DNA from: Natrinema limicola JCM 13563
Lineage (GTDB): Archaea > Halobacteriota > Halobacteria > Halobacteriales > Natrialbaceae
Assembly: GCF_000337475.1 (NCBI RefSeq)
Contig: NZ_AOIT01000027.1
Coordinates: 17,011-78,941 of the forward strand
Length of the DNA: 61,931 bases
Direction of reading: 5' to 3'
Every line of letters starts with the position of its first letter. The first letter of the stretch is position 1. Shown here piece after piece: positions 1-6,815 of the stretch. A program made the position numbers and the translations under genes. The notes under the pieces were generated by a model. That model was not told where the DNA came from, did no database searches, and saw only the letters and a list, made by a program, of their open reading frames with translations.

Positions 1-90
1 ATACGAAACCGGTCGCGAATTCGCGGCCGTCCCCATAGGTGACGGCCGCATACGTGCGGCCGGCTTCACGTCGTTCTGTCCAGCAGTATA
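1..90. repeat. Dispersed structured repeat, copy 1 (cut by window edge)
   Basis: About 90 bases that recur at 16812-16901 with roughly 80-85% identity by eye and no indel. It contains a perfect 9-bp stem (23-31 with 41-49, 9-base loop). An alternative 7-bp stem (44-50 with 55-61, TACG loop) shares bases with the first, so the two hairpins exclude each other. The left end is not visible. The rest of the stretch up to the next gene (91-244) shows nothing I recognise beyond presumed promoter sequence. Confidence 0.6.
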
Positions 91-244
91 ACGGTGACTG
101 GGTTCGTTCTCCACACACCGTCGTCCGACGTTCGTCCCACCATCGCAGTCGTCCAGTGCCGGGACCGTGGAAGCTTTGATCCCACCGACAGCTAGAGGGT
201 ACTATGGCCACGCGAGCCTGTAACGTCGGCGGAGGCGGGTCGCC

Positions 245-703
245 GTGATCGACGAGGTTGCGGACCTCCTCGAGGAAATCGGGTTCGATCCCGAGACCAG
301 CGTGTTGACCTACCGGCAGGCACAGGTGCTCGCGTTACGCGAACGCGACGTCTCGCAGGCCGACATCGCCGAGGCGCTGGGCACCTCTCGAGCGAACGTC
401 TCATCGATCGAGTCAAGCGCCCGCGAGAACGTCGCGAAAGCCCGTGAGACGGTCGCGTTTGCGGAGGCGCTTCGTGCGCCGGTTCGGGTTCGCGTTCCTG
501 CCGGCACCGACCTCTATGACGTGCCCGAACTGGTCTACGACGCCTGCGATGAGGCCGGCGTCAAGGTCGATTACACCGCACCGGATCTGATGAAGGTCGT
601 CAGCGACGCTGCCGGCACCGCGGTTACCGGCCGACAGGTATCGACGCCGTTGATCGTCGGCGTCACGTCGGAGGGAATGGTTCGGGTCCGCCACCAGGAC
701 TGA
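245..703 (+). CDS. tfx: Tfx family DNA-binding transcriptional regulator
   Basis: A 152-residue protein of the archaeal Tfx family, named after the Methanothermobacter regulator of molybdenum formylmethanofuran dehydrogenase expression; its haloarchaeal target is unknown. Residues about 20-65 form a sigma-4-like helix-turn-helix (LTYRQAQVLALRERDVSQAD, then IAEALGTSRANVSSIESSA). The remaining part, about 75-150, is the family's conserved C-terminal domain, probably for sensing or dimerisation. The start is a GTG; the nearby ATG at 204 is out of frame. The gene stands alone, facing a decayed transporter gene on the other strand. Family assignment is firm; target and ligand cannot be told from the sequence. 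Confidence 0.85.
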   Translation: MIDEVADLLEEIGFDPETSVLTYRQAQVLALRERDVSQADIAEALGTSRANVSSIESSARENVAKARETVAFAEALRAPVRVRVPAGTDLYDVPELVYDACDEAGVKVDYTAPDLMKVVSDAAGTAVTGRQVSTPLIVGVTSEGMVRVRHQD

Positions 704-704
704 G

Positions 705-727
705 ACGGACCCCTGTCAGTCAGTGCC
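705..727. repeat. Solitary end of the palindromic element
   Basis: 23 bases matching 21 of 23 positions of the left end of the palindromic element at 6427-6449 (shared core CTGTCAGTCAGTG). Only this end is recognisable here. It overlaps the 3' end of the SMR pseudogene and begins two bases after the tfx stop codon. It may be a remnant of an element insertion. Confidence 0.4.
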
Positions 728-1041
728 CGCTCGAGATGACGTTGAGGCCCACGACCCCGACGACGATACAGCAAACAAACGCGACCCGGGCGGCCGTTGC
801 TGATTCGTCGGACAGCCCGATTTCGAGCGTTGCCGTCCCGACCCCGCCGATCCCGTCCAGACAGCGTACGCGGTGCCGATCGGCAAGTTCTGAACCGCGT
901 GCGCGAGCAACCAGCTACTCAGAACGAGGCGATCGCTGTTCCAGCTGTCGGCATCGGTTTCGAGAGGCCATCGGAGTCGTCGAGACCGATCGCCCATGCG
1001 GTTTCGAACAGTCCCGCAACGAACAGCAGCGGTCATGACAT
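720..1041 (-). pseudogene. Decayed SMR-family multidrug efflux gene
   Basis: Conceptual translation across frames gives a small multidrug resistance (EmrE/SugE type) protein. The start is ATG TCA TGA, where the family has Met-Ser-Trp, so codon 3 is a nonsense change. Then come PLLFVAGLFETAWAIGL, a frameshift after GTAIASF, the family signature LPIGTAYAVWTG, and a second frameshift leading into IGGVGTATLEIGLSD and a last helix VAFVCCIVVGVVGLNV. At least one nonsense and two frameshift lesions are visible, so no functional four-helix protein can be made. It fills most of the 450-bp gap between tfx and the SDR gene. That it once was an SMR gene is clear; the age of decay is unknown. Confidence 0.85.
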
Positions 1042-1155
1042 CGGTGCTATCCAGTCCGTTTTCGTCGACCGATAGTGTCGCGATTCTCGACGGCTACGGC
1101 GAGCCCACCTGCCGGCTCCCCGAGAGATTTGTACGCGCCTGTCGTCGAGTCAGGC

Positions 1156-1941
1156 ATGGATCTCGAACTCGACGGCACTTCGGCGTTGGTGACCGCTGCC
1201 TCGAGCGGCCTGGGTTTTGCGAGCGCACAGGCACTCGCCGAAGAAGGCGCGAACGTCGCAATCTGTGGCCGCGACGCGGCGCGACTCGCGGACGCGCGCG
1301 ACGACCTCGTCGCGACGGCCTCGGGCGACGTGCTTGCGGTACAGGCCGACCTGACTGACCCGGACGATGTCTCCCACCTCGTCCGCGAGACGGTCGACGC
1401 CTTCGGTGGCCTCGACCATCTCGTCACGTCCTCGGGTGGGCCGCCGAGTACGACCTTCCTCGAGACCGACGAGCAGGACTGGTACCAGGCTTACGACCTG
1501 CTGGTGATGAGCGTCGTCTGGACGATCGAGGAGAGCTACGAGCACCTGCTCGAGTCCGACCACGGGACGATCACCTGTATCACTTCCAGAACCGTCCGGG
1601 AGGTCGCCGACGGCCTCCTGCTCTCGAACTCGGTACGCCGCGGCGTGATCGGCCTCGTCAAGACGATTTCTCGGGAGTTCGCCCCCGAGATCCGCGCAAA
1701 CGCGGTGTTGCCGGGGACAATCGAAACGGCTCGCATCGAGGAACTTATCGATGCCAGGGTCGAACGAGGGACCTACAGCGACTACGAGGAGGGACTGACG
1801 GCGATGGCCGGCGACATCCCGATGGACCGCATCGGCGAGCCCCGCGAGCTCGGCGACGTCGTCGCCTTCCTCTCGAGTCCCCGCGCGAGTTTCGTCAACG
1901 GAGCCGAGGTTCCGATCGACGGCGGCCTGCTTCGGAGCTAA
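1156..1941 (+). CDS. SDR family oxidoreductase with altered catalytic motif
   Basis: A 261-residue short-chain dehydrogenase/reductase resembling 3-oxoacyl-ACP reductase (FabG) in length and layout. The nucleotide-binding motif TAASSGLG lies at residues 13-20, and the C-terminal NGAEVPIDGG typical of FabG-like proteins is present. Two hallmark motifs deviate: the NAG motif reads SSGG, and the YxxSK catalytic segment reads as SNSVRRG before VIGL, so the usual Tyr is Ser and the usual Lys is Arg. The substrate is therefore uncertain and the enzyme may not use the standard chemistry. The start at the internal ATG is chosen because the family motif begins 12 residues later; an upstream in-frame extension of 27 residues looks non-homologous. 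Confidence 0.85.
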   Translation: MDLELDGTSALVTAASSGLGFASAQALAEEGANVAICGRDAARLADARDDLVATASGDVLAVQADLTDPDDVSHLVRETVDAFGGLDHLVTSSGGPPSTTFLETDEQDWYQAYDLLVMSVVWTIEESYEHLLESDHGTITCITSRTVREVADGLLLSNSVRRGVIGLVKTISREFAPEIRANAVLPGTIETARIEELIDARVERGTYSDYEEGLTAMAGDIPMDRIGEPRELGDVVAFLSSPRASFVNGAEVPIDGGLLRS

Positions 1942-2028
1942 ATACCGATGTCCGTTCGCCACGCCGACCGCCAGGACTCGCGTGTCGAACCGTAACCCAC
2001 TCCCGTCCCCTCGAGCGAAGATCGGTGT

Positions 2029-2997
2029 GTGTACGGTCCGGTTCGATTCGTCGGCTACGTCGCGTTGCTCGTTACGCCCGCCGCGTTACTCCTTGGTGCC
2101 GTTCGCGCGCCGCCCGATCTCTCGATCGGACTCCTGAGCGTTCCGTTCGGGGTCGCGCTCGCAGGCACTGTCGTCGCCGAAACGGAGCGCCAGCGCCTCT
2201 CGAGCGCCGACGCGATCGGTCTCGATCGAACGGATACCGTCGATGCGCTCGCAGTTGCCACGGCGGCAGTCCTGACGTACGGGCTGAGCGTTCACGCCGG
2301 CCTCGGACCGATTCGTGCCTCTGCGCTCGTCGGACTGGCCGTCGGCATCGGACTCCCGCGAGTCGACGGCGCGGCCTACTGCGGGTCGTTCGTCGGGATG
2401 GTCTCTCCGGCCGTCCTGCCGTCGCTCGAGGGAGTCGCACTCGCGGGGACGGTTGCCGGGCTCGCGTTCGTCGCGACGGCGGGCGTCTTCGGCGGTTTCG
2501 GTGGCAAATACGGCACGCTCGCACTCTTTGGCTGTCTCACGACCGGTTCCCTGCTCGGTGCCGACTACGCCGCTGGCAGTACACTCGTCTGGGACGTTGT
2601 ACCTGCGATCGTCGCAGTCGCCGTCGTCGCAGCGGTCGCAACTGTCGTGTTACGCACGCACGCCGGCGCGAGCGCGGTTATCGCGTCCGCAACGGTCGGG
2701 TTGGCTGCTGGTCTCGCGTTCCCCGTCTTCCTCCCCACAGTGGGGCCAACGCTGGCTGCCGTCGCCTTCTGTGCCTCGTTCGTCGGGATGTCGAGTGCCG
2801 ACCGGCTCGAGACCCTCGGTCAAGTCGCGGGGGCCGGCCTCGTCTGTGGGCTTGTCTACGTCGTCGTCGCGCCTGCTCTCGCCGGTGCGGGCGGCAAACT
2901 CGGAACGACCGCGTTCGTCTCCTGTCTCGCCGTCGCCGGCGCGCTCGAGTTGCCGGCTCTCATGCGCTCGCGCGTCGGCCCGTCTCCGCTACGCTGA
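2029..2997 (+). CDS. Integral membrane protein with internal duplication
   Basis: A 322-residue hydrophobic protein with about nine or ten membrane segments and short polar loops. I do not recognise a named family. It is internally duplicated: YCGSFVGM followed about 45 residues later by GGFGGKYGTLALF in the first half is mirrored by FCASFVGMSS and GAGGKLGTTAFV in the second. Glycine-rich repeated motifs with an invariant Lys-x-Gly-Thr between helices suggest a transporter or channel with inverted or tandem repeats (inference). The start is GTG, shortly after an SDR gene on the same strand, and it precedes a sodium symporter gene with its own promoter. Confidence 0.75.
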   Translation: MYGPVRFVGYVALLVTPAALLLGAVRAPPDLSIGLLSVPFGVALAGTVVAETERQRLSSADAIGLDRTDTVDALAVATAAVLTYGLSVHAGLGPIRASALVGLAVGIGLPRVDGAAYCGSFVGMVSPAVLPSLEGVALAGTVAGLAFVATAGVFGGFGGKYGTLALFGCLTTGSLLGADYAAGSTLVWDVVPAIVAVAVVAAVATVVLRTHAGASAVIASATVGLAAGLAFPVFLPTVGPTLAAVAFCASFVGMSSADRLETLGQVAGAGLVCGLVYVVVAPALAGAGGKLGTTAFVSCLAVAGALELPALMRSRVGPSPLR

Positions 2998-3148
2998 TAC
3001 CAATTGTCGGAATATATACTATTCGAACCGGCAGCTGAAACGGGACCACGCGATTCGGCAACGGTGCCTGCGAACTTCCGGGTTATGCGTCCGTTCGGAG
3101 TCCCGAATTCCGTGTCACTGCGAATGAGTTGACCCACCGATTGACAAT

Positions 3149-3156
3149 CCTTATGC
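3149..3156 (+). promoter_or_regulatory. TATA-like box of the sodium symporter gene
   Basis: CCTTATGC centred about 30 bases before the ATG at 3183, the spacing expected for a leaderless haloarchaeal transcript. No Shine-Dalgarno sequence is seen. Confidence 0.4.
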
Positions 3157-3182
3157 GCGCCGAGTCGATTCCCTGAGACAGG

Positions 3183-4610
3183 ATGGTACGTGAGAGTTGG
3201 GCGAGTCGCGCCGGATTCATCCTGGCCGCGGTCGGAAGCGCGATCGGCCTGGGGAACATCTGGCGATTCCCCTGGATGACCGCGGAGAACGGCGGGAGCG
3301 CCTTTCTACTGTTGTATCTGCTCATCGTCCTCGTCGTCGGGGTGCCGGGGCTGCTGGCCGCGTTCGTGATCGGTCGACGGTCGAATCGGAACCCAGTGGG
3401 GGCGTTCAAATCGCTCGCCGGATCGCGTTTCTGGACGGCGTTGGGCGCGCTTTGTGTCGTCACCTCGATCATGCTGATGTCGTTCTACAGCGTCGTCGGC
3501 GGGTGGATCCTTCGGTACTTCCTCGAGAGCGCGACGGGTGCCTATTTCGCGGCTCCCGAAACCCACTTCGCGGCGATCAGCTACGGTGCCGAAGCGTTCG
3601 GCTACCAACTTGCCGTCCTCGCGGCCACGTCCCTGATCGTCGCTGCGGGGATCAGACGCGGCATCGAGACGACGACGAAGGTGATGATGCCCGGCATCGT
3701 CGTGTTGCTCGTCGGACTTGCGATCTGGGCGGCCCGACAACCCGGCGCCGCGCAGGGATACGAGTTCTACCTCGAGTTCGACGGCGCCTACCTCGCGGAG
3801 AACTTCCTCCCGGTACTGGGATCGGCCGCCGGCCAGGCGCTGTTCACCCTCTCGATCGGCAGCGGGACGATGATCACCTACGCCTCCTACGTCGACGACA
3901 ATCGCTCGTTGCCCCTCGACGCCTCGGCCATCGCCGTGCTCAATCTCGGTATCGGCATCCTGGCCGGACTCGTGGTGTTTCCATTGCTGTTCTCGTTCGC
4001 GCCGGGACCGACCGAGGGCGGCCCCGGCGCCCTGTTCATCGGGATCGCCGGCGCGTTCGCAAGCCTGCCCGGCGGGCGACTGCTCGGCGCGGTCTTTTTC
4101 CTCGTCGTTCTCCTCGCAGCCCTGACGAGTCTCATCAGCATGCTCGAGATTCCGGTCTCGTTCCTGGTCGACGAGTTCGATCTCGAGCGGTCGACGGCGA
4201 CCCGGGGGCTGTTCGCGCTGGTCGCACTCACCGGCGGCGTGAACGCGTTCAGCCCCGCGGTGTTTACGCTGTTCGCGGACCACCTCGTCGATCTCCTCCT
4301 AGTGCTCGGCCTGACCGGGTTCATGGTCTATACGGCCTGGGTCCTCGGCCCGGCCGCGGTCGAGGAGTACCTCGAAGGTGCGGGACCGCTCTCACGCCAA
4401 CTGGTGGTCCCGTGGCGGTACGCGATCGGGACCCTCTTCCCGGCGTTTCTCCTCTTTACGTTCTACGCCGACGTCGCAGCCCTCGTCGGACTCTCCGCGG
4501 GAACGGGACTGTTGGTGGTCGCGGCGCTGCTGACGGTGATGGCGCTCGTCTTCGTGGCCCGCCGTTCCGTCTCCGAAAACCGACCGCAACCGAGCGAGAG
4601 CGCGGACTGA
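3183..4610 (+). CDS. Sodium-dependent transporter, NSS/SNF family
   Basis: A 475-residue multi-span protein of the neurotransmitter:sodium symporter family (LeuT fold). The first helix carries the diagnostic GFILAAVGSAIGLGNIWRFP (residues 12-31), which includes the unwound segment that binds substrate and sodium. About 11 hydrophobic spans follow, ending in a short acidic tail. Prokaryotic members import amino acids or similar solutes using the sodium gradient, fitting a salt-loving cell; the solute cannot be told here. A TATA-like box lies about 30 bases upstream. The neighbouring membrane gene upstream is separated by 185 bp, so it is probably not an operon partner. Confidence 0.92.
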   Translation: MVRESWASRAGFILAAVGSAIGLGNIWRFPWMTAENGGSAFLLLYLLIVLVVGVPGLLAAFVIGRRSNRNPVGAFKSLAGSRFWTALGALCVVTSIMLMSFYSVVGGWILRYFLESATGAYFAAPETHFAAISYGAEAFGYQLAVLAATSLIVAAGIRRGIETTTKVMMPGIVVLLVGLAIWAARQPGAAQGYEFYLEFDGAYLAENFLPVLGSAAGQALFTLSIGSGTMITYASYVDDNRSLPLDASAIAVLNLGIGILAGLVVFPLLFSFAPGPTEGGPGALFIGIAGAFASLPGGRLLGAVFFLVVLLAALTSLISMLEIPVSFLVDEFDLERSTATRGLFALVALTGGVNAFSPAVFTLFADHLVDLLLVLGLTGFMVYTAWVLGPAAVEEYLEGAGPLSRQLVVPWRYAIGTLFPAFLLFTFYADVAALVGLSAGTGLLVVAALLTVMALVFVARRSVSENRPQPSESAD

Positions 4611-4790
4611 TTGCGACGAGTCGCTCGGTGCGAGCCGAACGTTTGTCGGCTCGTTCGCTCGCGGTGAGCATACGTACCCTTCCTGTCCTGTCCGTACTGC
4701 CGAGTGCCGTGTCCGAGAAAGACAGGAAGGTCGGACGGGCGAGCTCGAGTAGCTGTAACCGACTATGGTGATCGAACAGATGTAAATAAG

Positions 4791-4818
4791 AAATATAGTA
4801 ACGCATATAAATATAAAT
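4791..4818 (+). promoter_or_regulatory. AT-rich promoter region of the small membrane protein gene
   Basis: A run of TATA-like sequences (AAATATAGTA and CATATAAATATAAAT) directly before the ATG at 4826, in sharp contrast to the GC-rich surroundings. The more distal box has the better spacing for a leaderless start. Confidence 0.4.
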
Positions 4819-4825
4819 ATAGTAC

Positions 4826-5032
4826 ATGAAAACAGCCGAGTGGATACTTGTCACGATTACCTTTTTATTATCGGTTATCGCGTTCGAACTCGCATTGATC
4901 CTCGATGGAATCGGGTCCAGTCCCACCGGACTGGTGATCGCACCTATTGTCCTGTTTCTGGTCGGAATCCCTGCTTATGTCGTCGTATATGGTGGCTATC
5001 TTCTCGTATCGAATATCATCGAGCCGACCTAG
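4826..5032 (+). CDS. Small two-helix membrane protein
   Basis: A 68-residue protein with two predicted membrane helices: residues about 7-27 (ILVTITFLLSVIAFELALIL) and about 36-60 (GLVIAPIVLFLVGIPAYVVV). I know no function for it. Codons and flanks are richer in A and T than neighbouring genes, which suggests recent acquisition or relaxed selection. A strong AT-rich promoter-like stretch supports that it is a real gene rather than a chance frame. Confidence 0.6.
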   Translation: MKTAEWILVTITFLLSVIAFELALILDGIGSSPTGLVIAPIVLFLVGIPAYVVVYGGYLLVSNIIEPT

Positions 5033-5178
5033 GTTCGATCAGGAGTATCGATCGTGTTTCCGTGGGCTGATCGGTACTCGTCCGTTATGCCGTACCCGCA
5101 TTTACCGTCTGGTTCGCGGCTCCCTCACTCCCGAAATCGCACTCCTGGGTGGGTAAAACTCGAGACACGGCTCGCCAG

Positions 5179-6015
5179 TCAGTCCGCCGAAATCTCGCAG
5201 GTTCCCTCGTAGGCGACGTCCTCGACGGACTCGATCTCGGGGTCGTCCCCACAGACCGGACACGCCGGGTTCGACTGGACCGGAACTTCCTCGAAGGTCA
5301 TGCCCATCGCATCGTACATCAGCAGGCGGCCCTCGAGCAGGTCGCCTTTCCCGATGAGGTATTTGACGACCTCGGTGGCTTGGATGCAGCCGACGGTGCC
5401 CGGGAGGACGCCGAGGACACCCGTGGTCGCACAGTCGGGGACGGTCCCGGGTTCGGGGGCTTCGGGGAAGATACACCGGTAACACGGTGGGTCGTCGTCC
5501 CCACCGCGATCGTTGGTAAACGACGTGAGCTGGCCCTCGAACCGGTAGATCGCGCCGTGGAACAGCGGTGTCTCGGTGAGCACACAGTGGTCGTTGAGCA
5601 GGTACCGGGTGGCGAAGTTGTCGCTGGCATCGAGGACGACGTCGTAGTCGGCGACCAGTTCGTCGACGTTCGCCGCGGTGATGCGGGTTTCGTGTGTCTC
5701 GACGTCGATATCCGGATTCAGCGCCGCGACGTAATCGGCCGCGCTTTCGACTTTCGGTCGGCCGACGTCGTCGTCCCCGTGGACGATCTGGCGTTGTAAG
5801 TTCGAGCGTTCGACGACGTCGTCGTCGACGATCCCCAGCCGACCGACGCCGGCTGCTGCCAGATACTGAATTGCTGGCGAGCCGAGCCCGCCAGCGCCGA
5901 CGATCAGGACTGATCCCTCGAGCAGCCGCTGTTGACCGTCAGGACCGATTTCGTCCATGATGACGTGTCTCGAGTAGCGATCGAGTTGGGTGGCATCGAG
6001 GCGGAGATCGCTCAT
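5179..6015 (-). CDS. ubaA: SAMP-activating E1-like enzyme UbaA (ThiF/MoeB family)
   Basis: A 278-residue adenylyltransferase that activates the C-terminal glycine of ubiquitin-like SAMP proteins with ATP. In Haloferax, UbaA serves both protein sampylation and sulphur transfer for molybdopterin and tRNA thiolation. The nucleotide-binding loop GAGGLG is at residues 40-45, two zinc-binding Cys pairs are at 178/181 and 252/255, and the candidate catalytic cysteine is Cys195 in VPDCATTGVLG. Length matches the family. Its substrates include the MoaD-like SAMPs; moaE lies 35 kb away in this window. A single-gene unit. Confidence 0.93.
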   Translation of the reverse strand: MSDLRLDATQLDRYSRHVIMDEIGPDGQQRLLEGSVLIVGAGGLGSPAIQYLAAAGVGRLGIVDDDVVERSNLQRQIVHGDDDVGRPKVESAADYVAALNPDIDVETHETRITAANVDELVADYDVVLDASDNFATRYLLNDHCVLTETPLFHGAIYRFEGQLTSFTNDRGGDDDPPCYRCIFPEAPEPGTVPDCATTGVLGVLPGTVGCIQATEVVKYLIGKGDLLEGRLLMYDAMGMTFEEVPVQSNPACPVCGDDPEIESVEDVAYEGTCEISAD

Positions 6016-6143
6016 ACCGTAGTATTCGGACGAGACCGAGAAAAGGACGCGGGTCGTTTGGCTCGCTTGGCACGTGGTGGATCGGTTTTGTCGTTTCGCC
6101 AGCGTGGGCTTGTGGAGGGGGCAGTATCTTCACCGACCCAACG

Positions 6144-6151
6144 ATTTATTA
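6144..6151 (+). promoter_or_regulatory. TATA-like box before the zinc-finger microprotein gene
   Basis: TTTATTAC about 28 bases upstream of the ATG at 6175, consistent with a leaderless transcript. Confidence 0.35.
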
Positions 6152-6174
6152 CTGTGGTGTACGTTCACACACCT

Positions 6175-6360
6175 ATGGCAACCTCACCCAATGATGCCGG
6201 TGACGACGTCATCGATCAATTCCTCGCCGATCGCGGTCACTCGGTCGAACCAGTAGGGTGGGAACAAGAGTATAACAAAAAGCAGTGTCCGGAGTGTGGC
6301 GGTCTTCACGATCCGTCCGCCAGCGCCTGTACCGTCTGTGGCTGGGAACCAGCGTCGTAA
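6175..6360 (+). CDS. HVO_0416-family zinc-finger microprotein
   Basis: A 61-residue protein with two CPxCG-like knuckles, CPECGG (38-43) and CTVCGW (52-57), expected to bind one zinc ion. The segment FLADRGHSVEPVGWEQ followed by YNKKQCPECG is what I recall as conserved in the haloarchaeal HVO_0416 family. Several haloarchaeal microproteins of this kind affect growth, motility or biofilm when deleted, but no molecular role is established for this one. The ATG sits about 28 bases after a TATA-like box. Confidence 0.85.
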   Translation: MATSPNDAGDDVIDQFLADRGHSVEPVGWEQEYNKKQCPECGGLHDPSASACTVCGWEPAS

Positions 6361-6422
6361 GCCGTCTTTTTCGCCGGGGACACGGCACACACTGCTGTCG
6401 TGATCCGTCCCAGCCGTCGCAC

Positions 6423-6507
6423 TCATACGGACTCCTGTCAGTCAGTGTCGGGGGACCGTAACCCGCACTGCGGGCCCACCGGTACATCGGGACAGCAGCC
6501 CGTATCA
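6423..6507. repeat. Palindromic interspersed element, copy A (85 bp)
   Basis: An 85-bp element bounded by imperfect 17-base inverted ends (6423-6439 and 6491-6507, 14 of 17 paired). Near its middle is a 6-bp stem with a single-base loop, CCCGCA (6462-6467) and TGCGGG (6469-6474). A related 83-bp element lies in the opposite orientation at 41981-42063, and a solitary end lies at 705-727. It occupies the gap between two zinc-finger microprotein genes and contains no reading frame. Confidence 0.6.
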
Positions 6508-6549
6508 GTGGAACTAGCGCGCTCGCCGTCGTTTATCATGTTACATACA

Positions 6550-6560
6550 ATATAATTATA
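6550..6560 (+). promoter_or_regulatory. TATA-like box of the DUF7563-type gene
   Basis: ATATAATTATA-type stretch roughly 35-40 bases upstream of the ATG at 6594. Confidence 0.35.
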
Positions 6561-6593
6561 GGTCACTATTCGTTACTGTCAATTGAACTTACT

Positions 6594-6752
6594 ATGCCGG
6601 AATGCCAGAACTGTGGCGCGTTCGTTACCAAACGATACGCACGAGTATTCACCCCACGCGGCGTCGACGAGCCACGCGTATGTCCAGACTGTCAGGATAA
6701 AATCCGCGACGGTGCTGACGTCCGCGAGGCCCGCTCTGCGCGCGATCCGTGA
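6594..6752 (+). CDS. DUF7563-like zinc-binding microprotein
   Basis: A 52-residue protein beginning MPECQNCGAFVTKRYARVF with a second Cys pair CPDC at 30-33, giving a four-cysteine zinc site. The start MPEC-NCGAFVT resembles a common haloarchaeal microprotein family (DUF7563 by recall). It follows an AT-rich promoter and precedes the helicase gene by about 60 bp. No biochemical role is known. It was too short for simple ORF calling, but the cysteine pattern and promoter support it. Confidence 0.75.
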   Translation: MPECQNCGAFVTKRYARVFTPRGVDEPRVCPDCQDKIRDGADVREARSARDP

Positions 6753-6815
6753 GCACTCGTTTCTGTCGACGAAAACCCACGTCACTTATGCGTGTCGCGC
6801 TCTTGTACAGCTACA

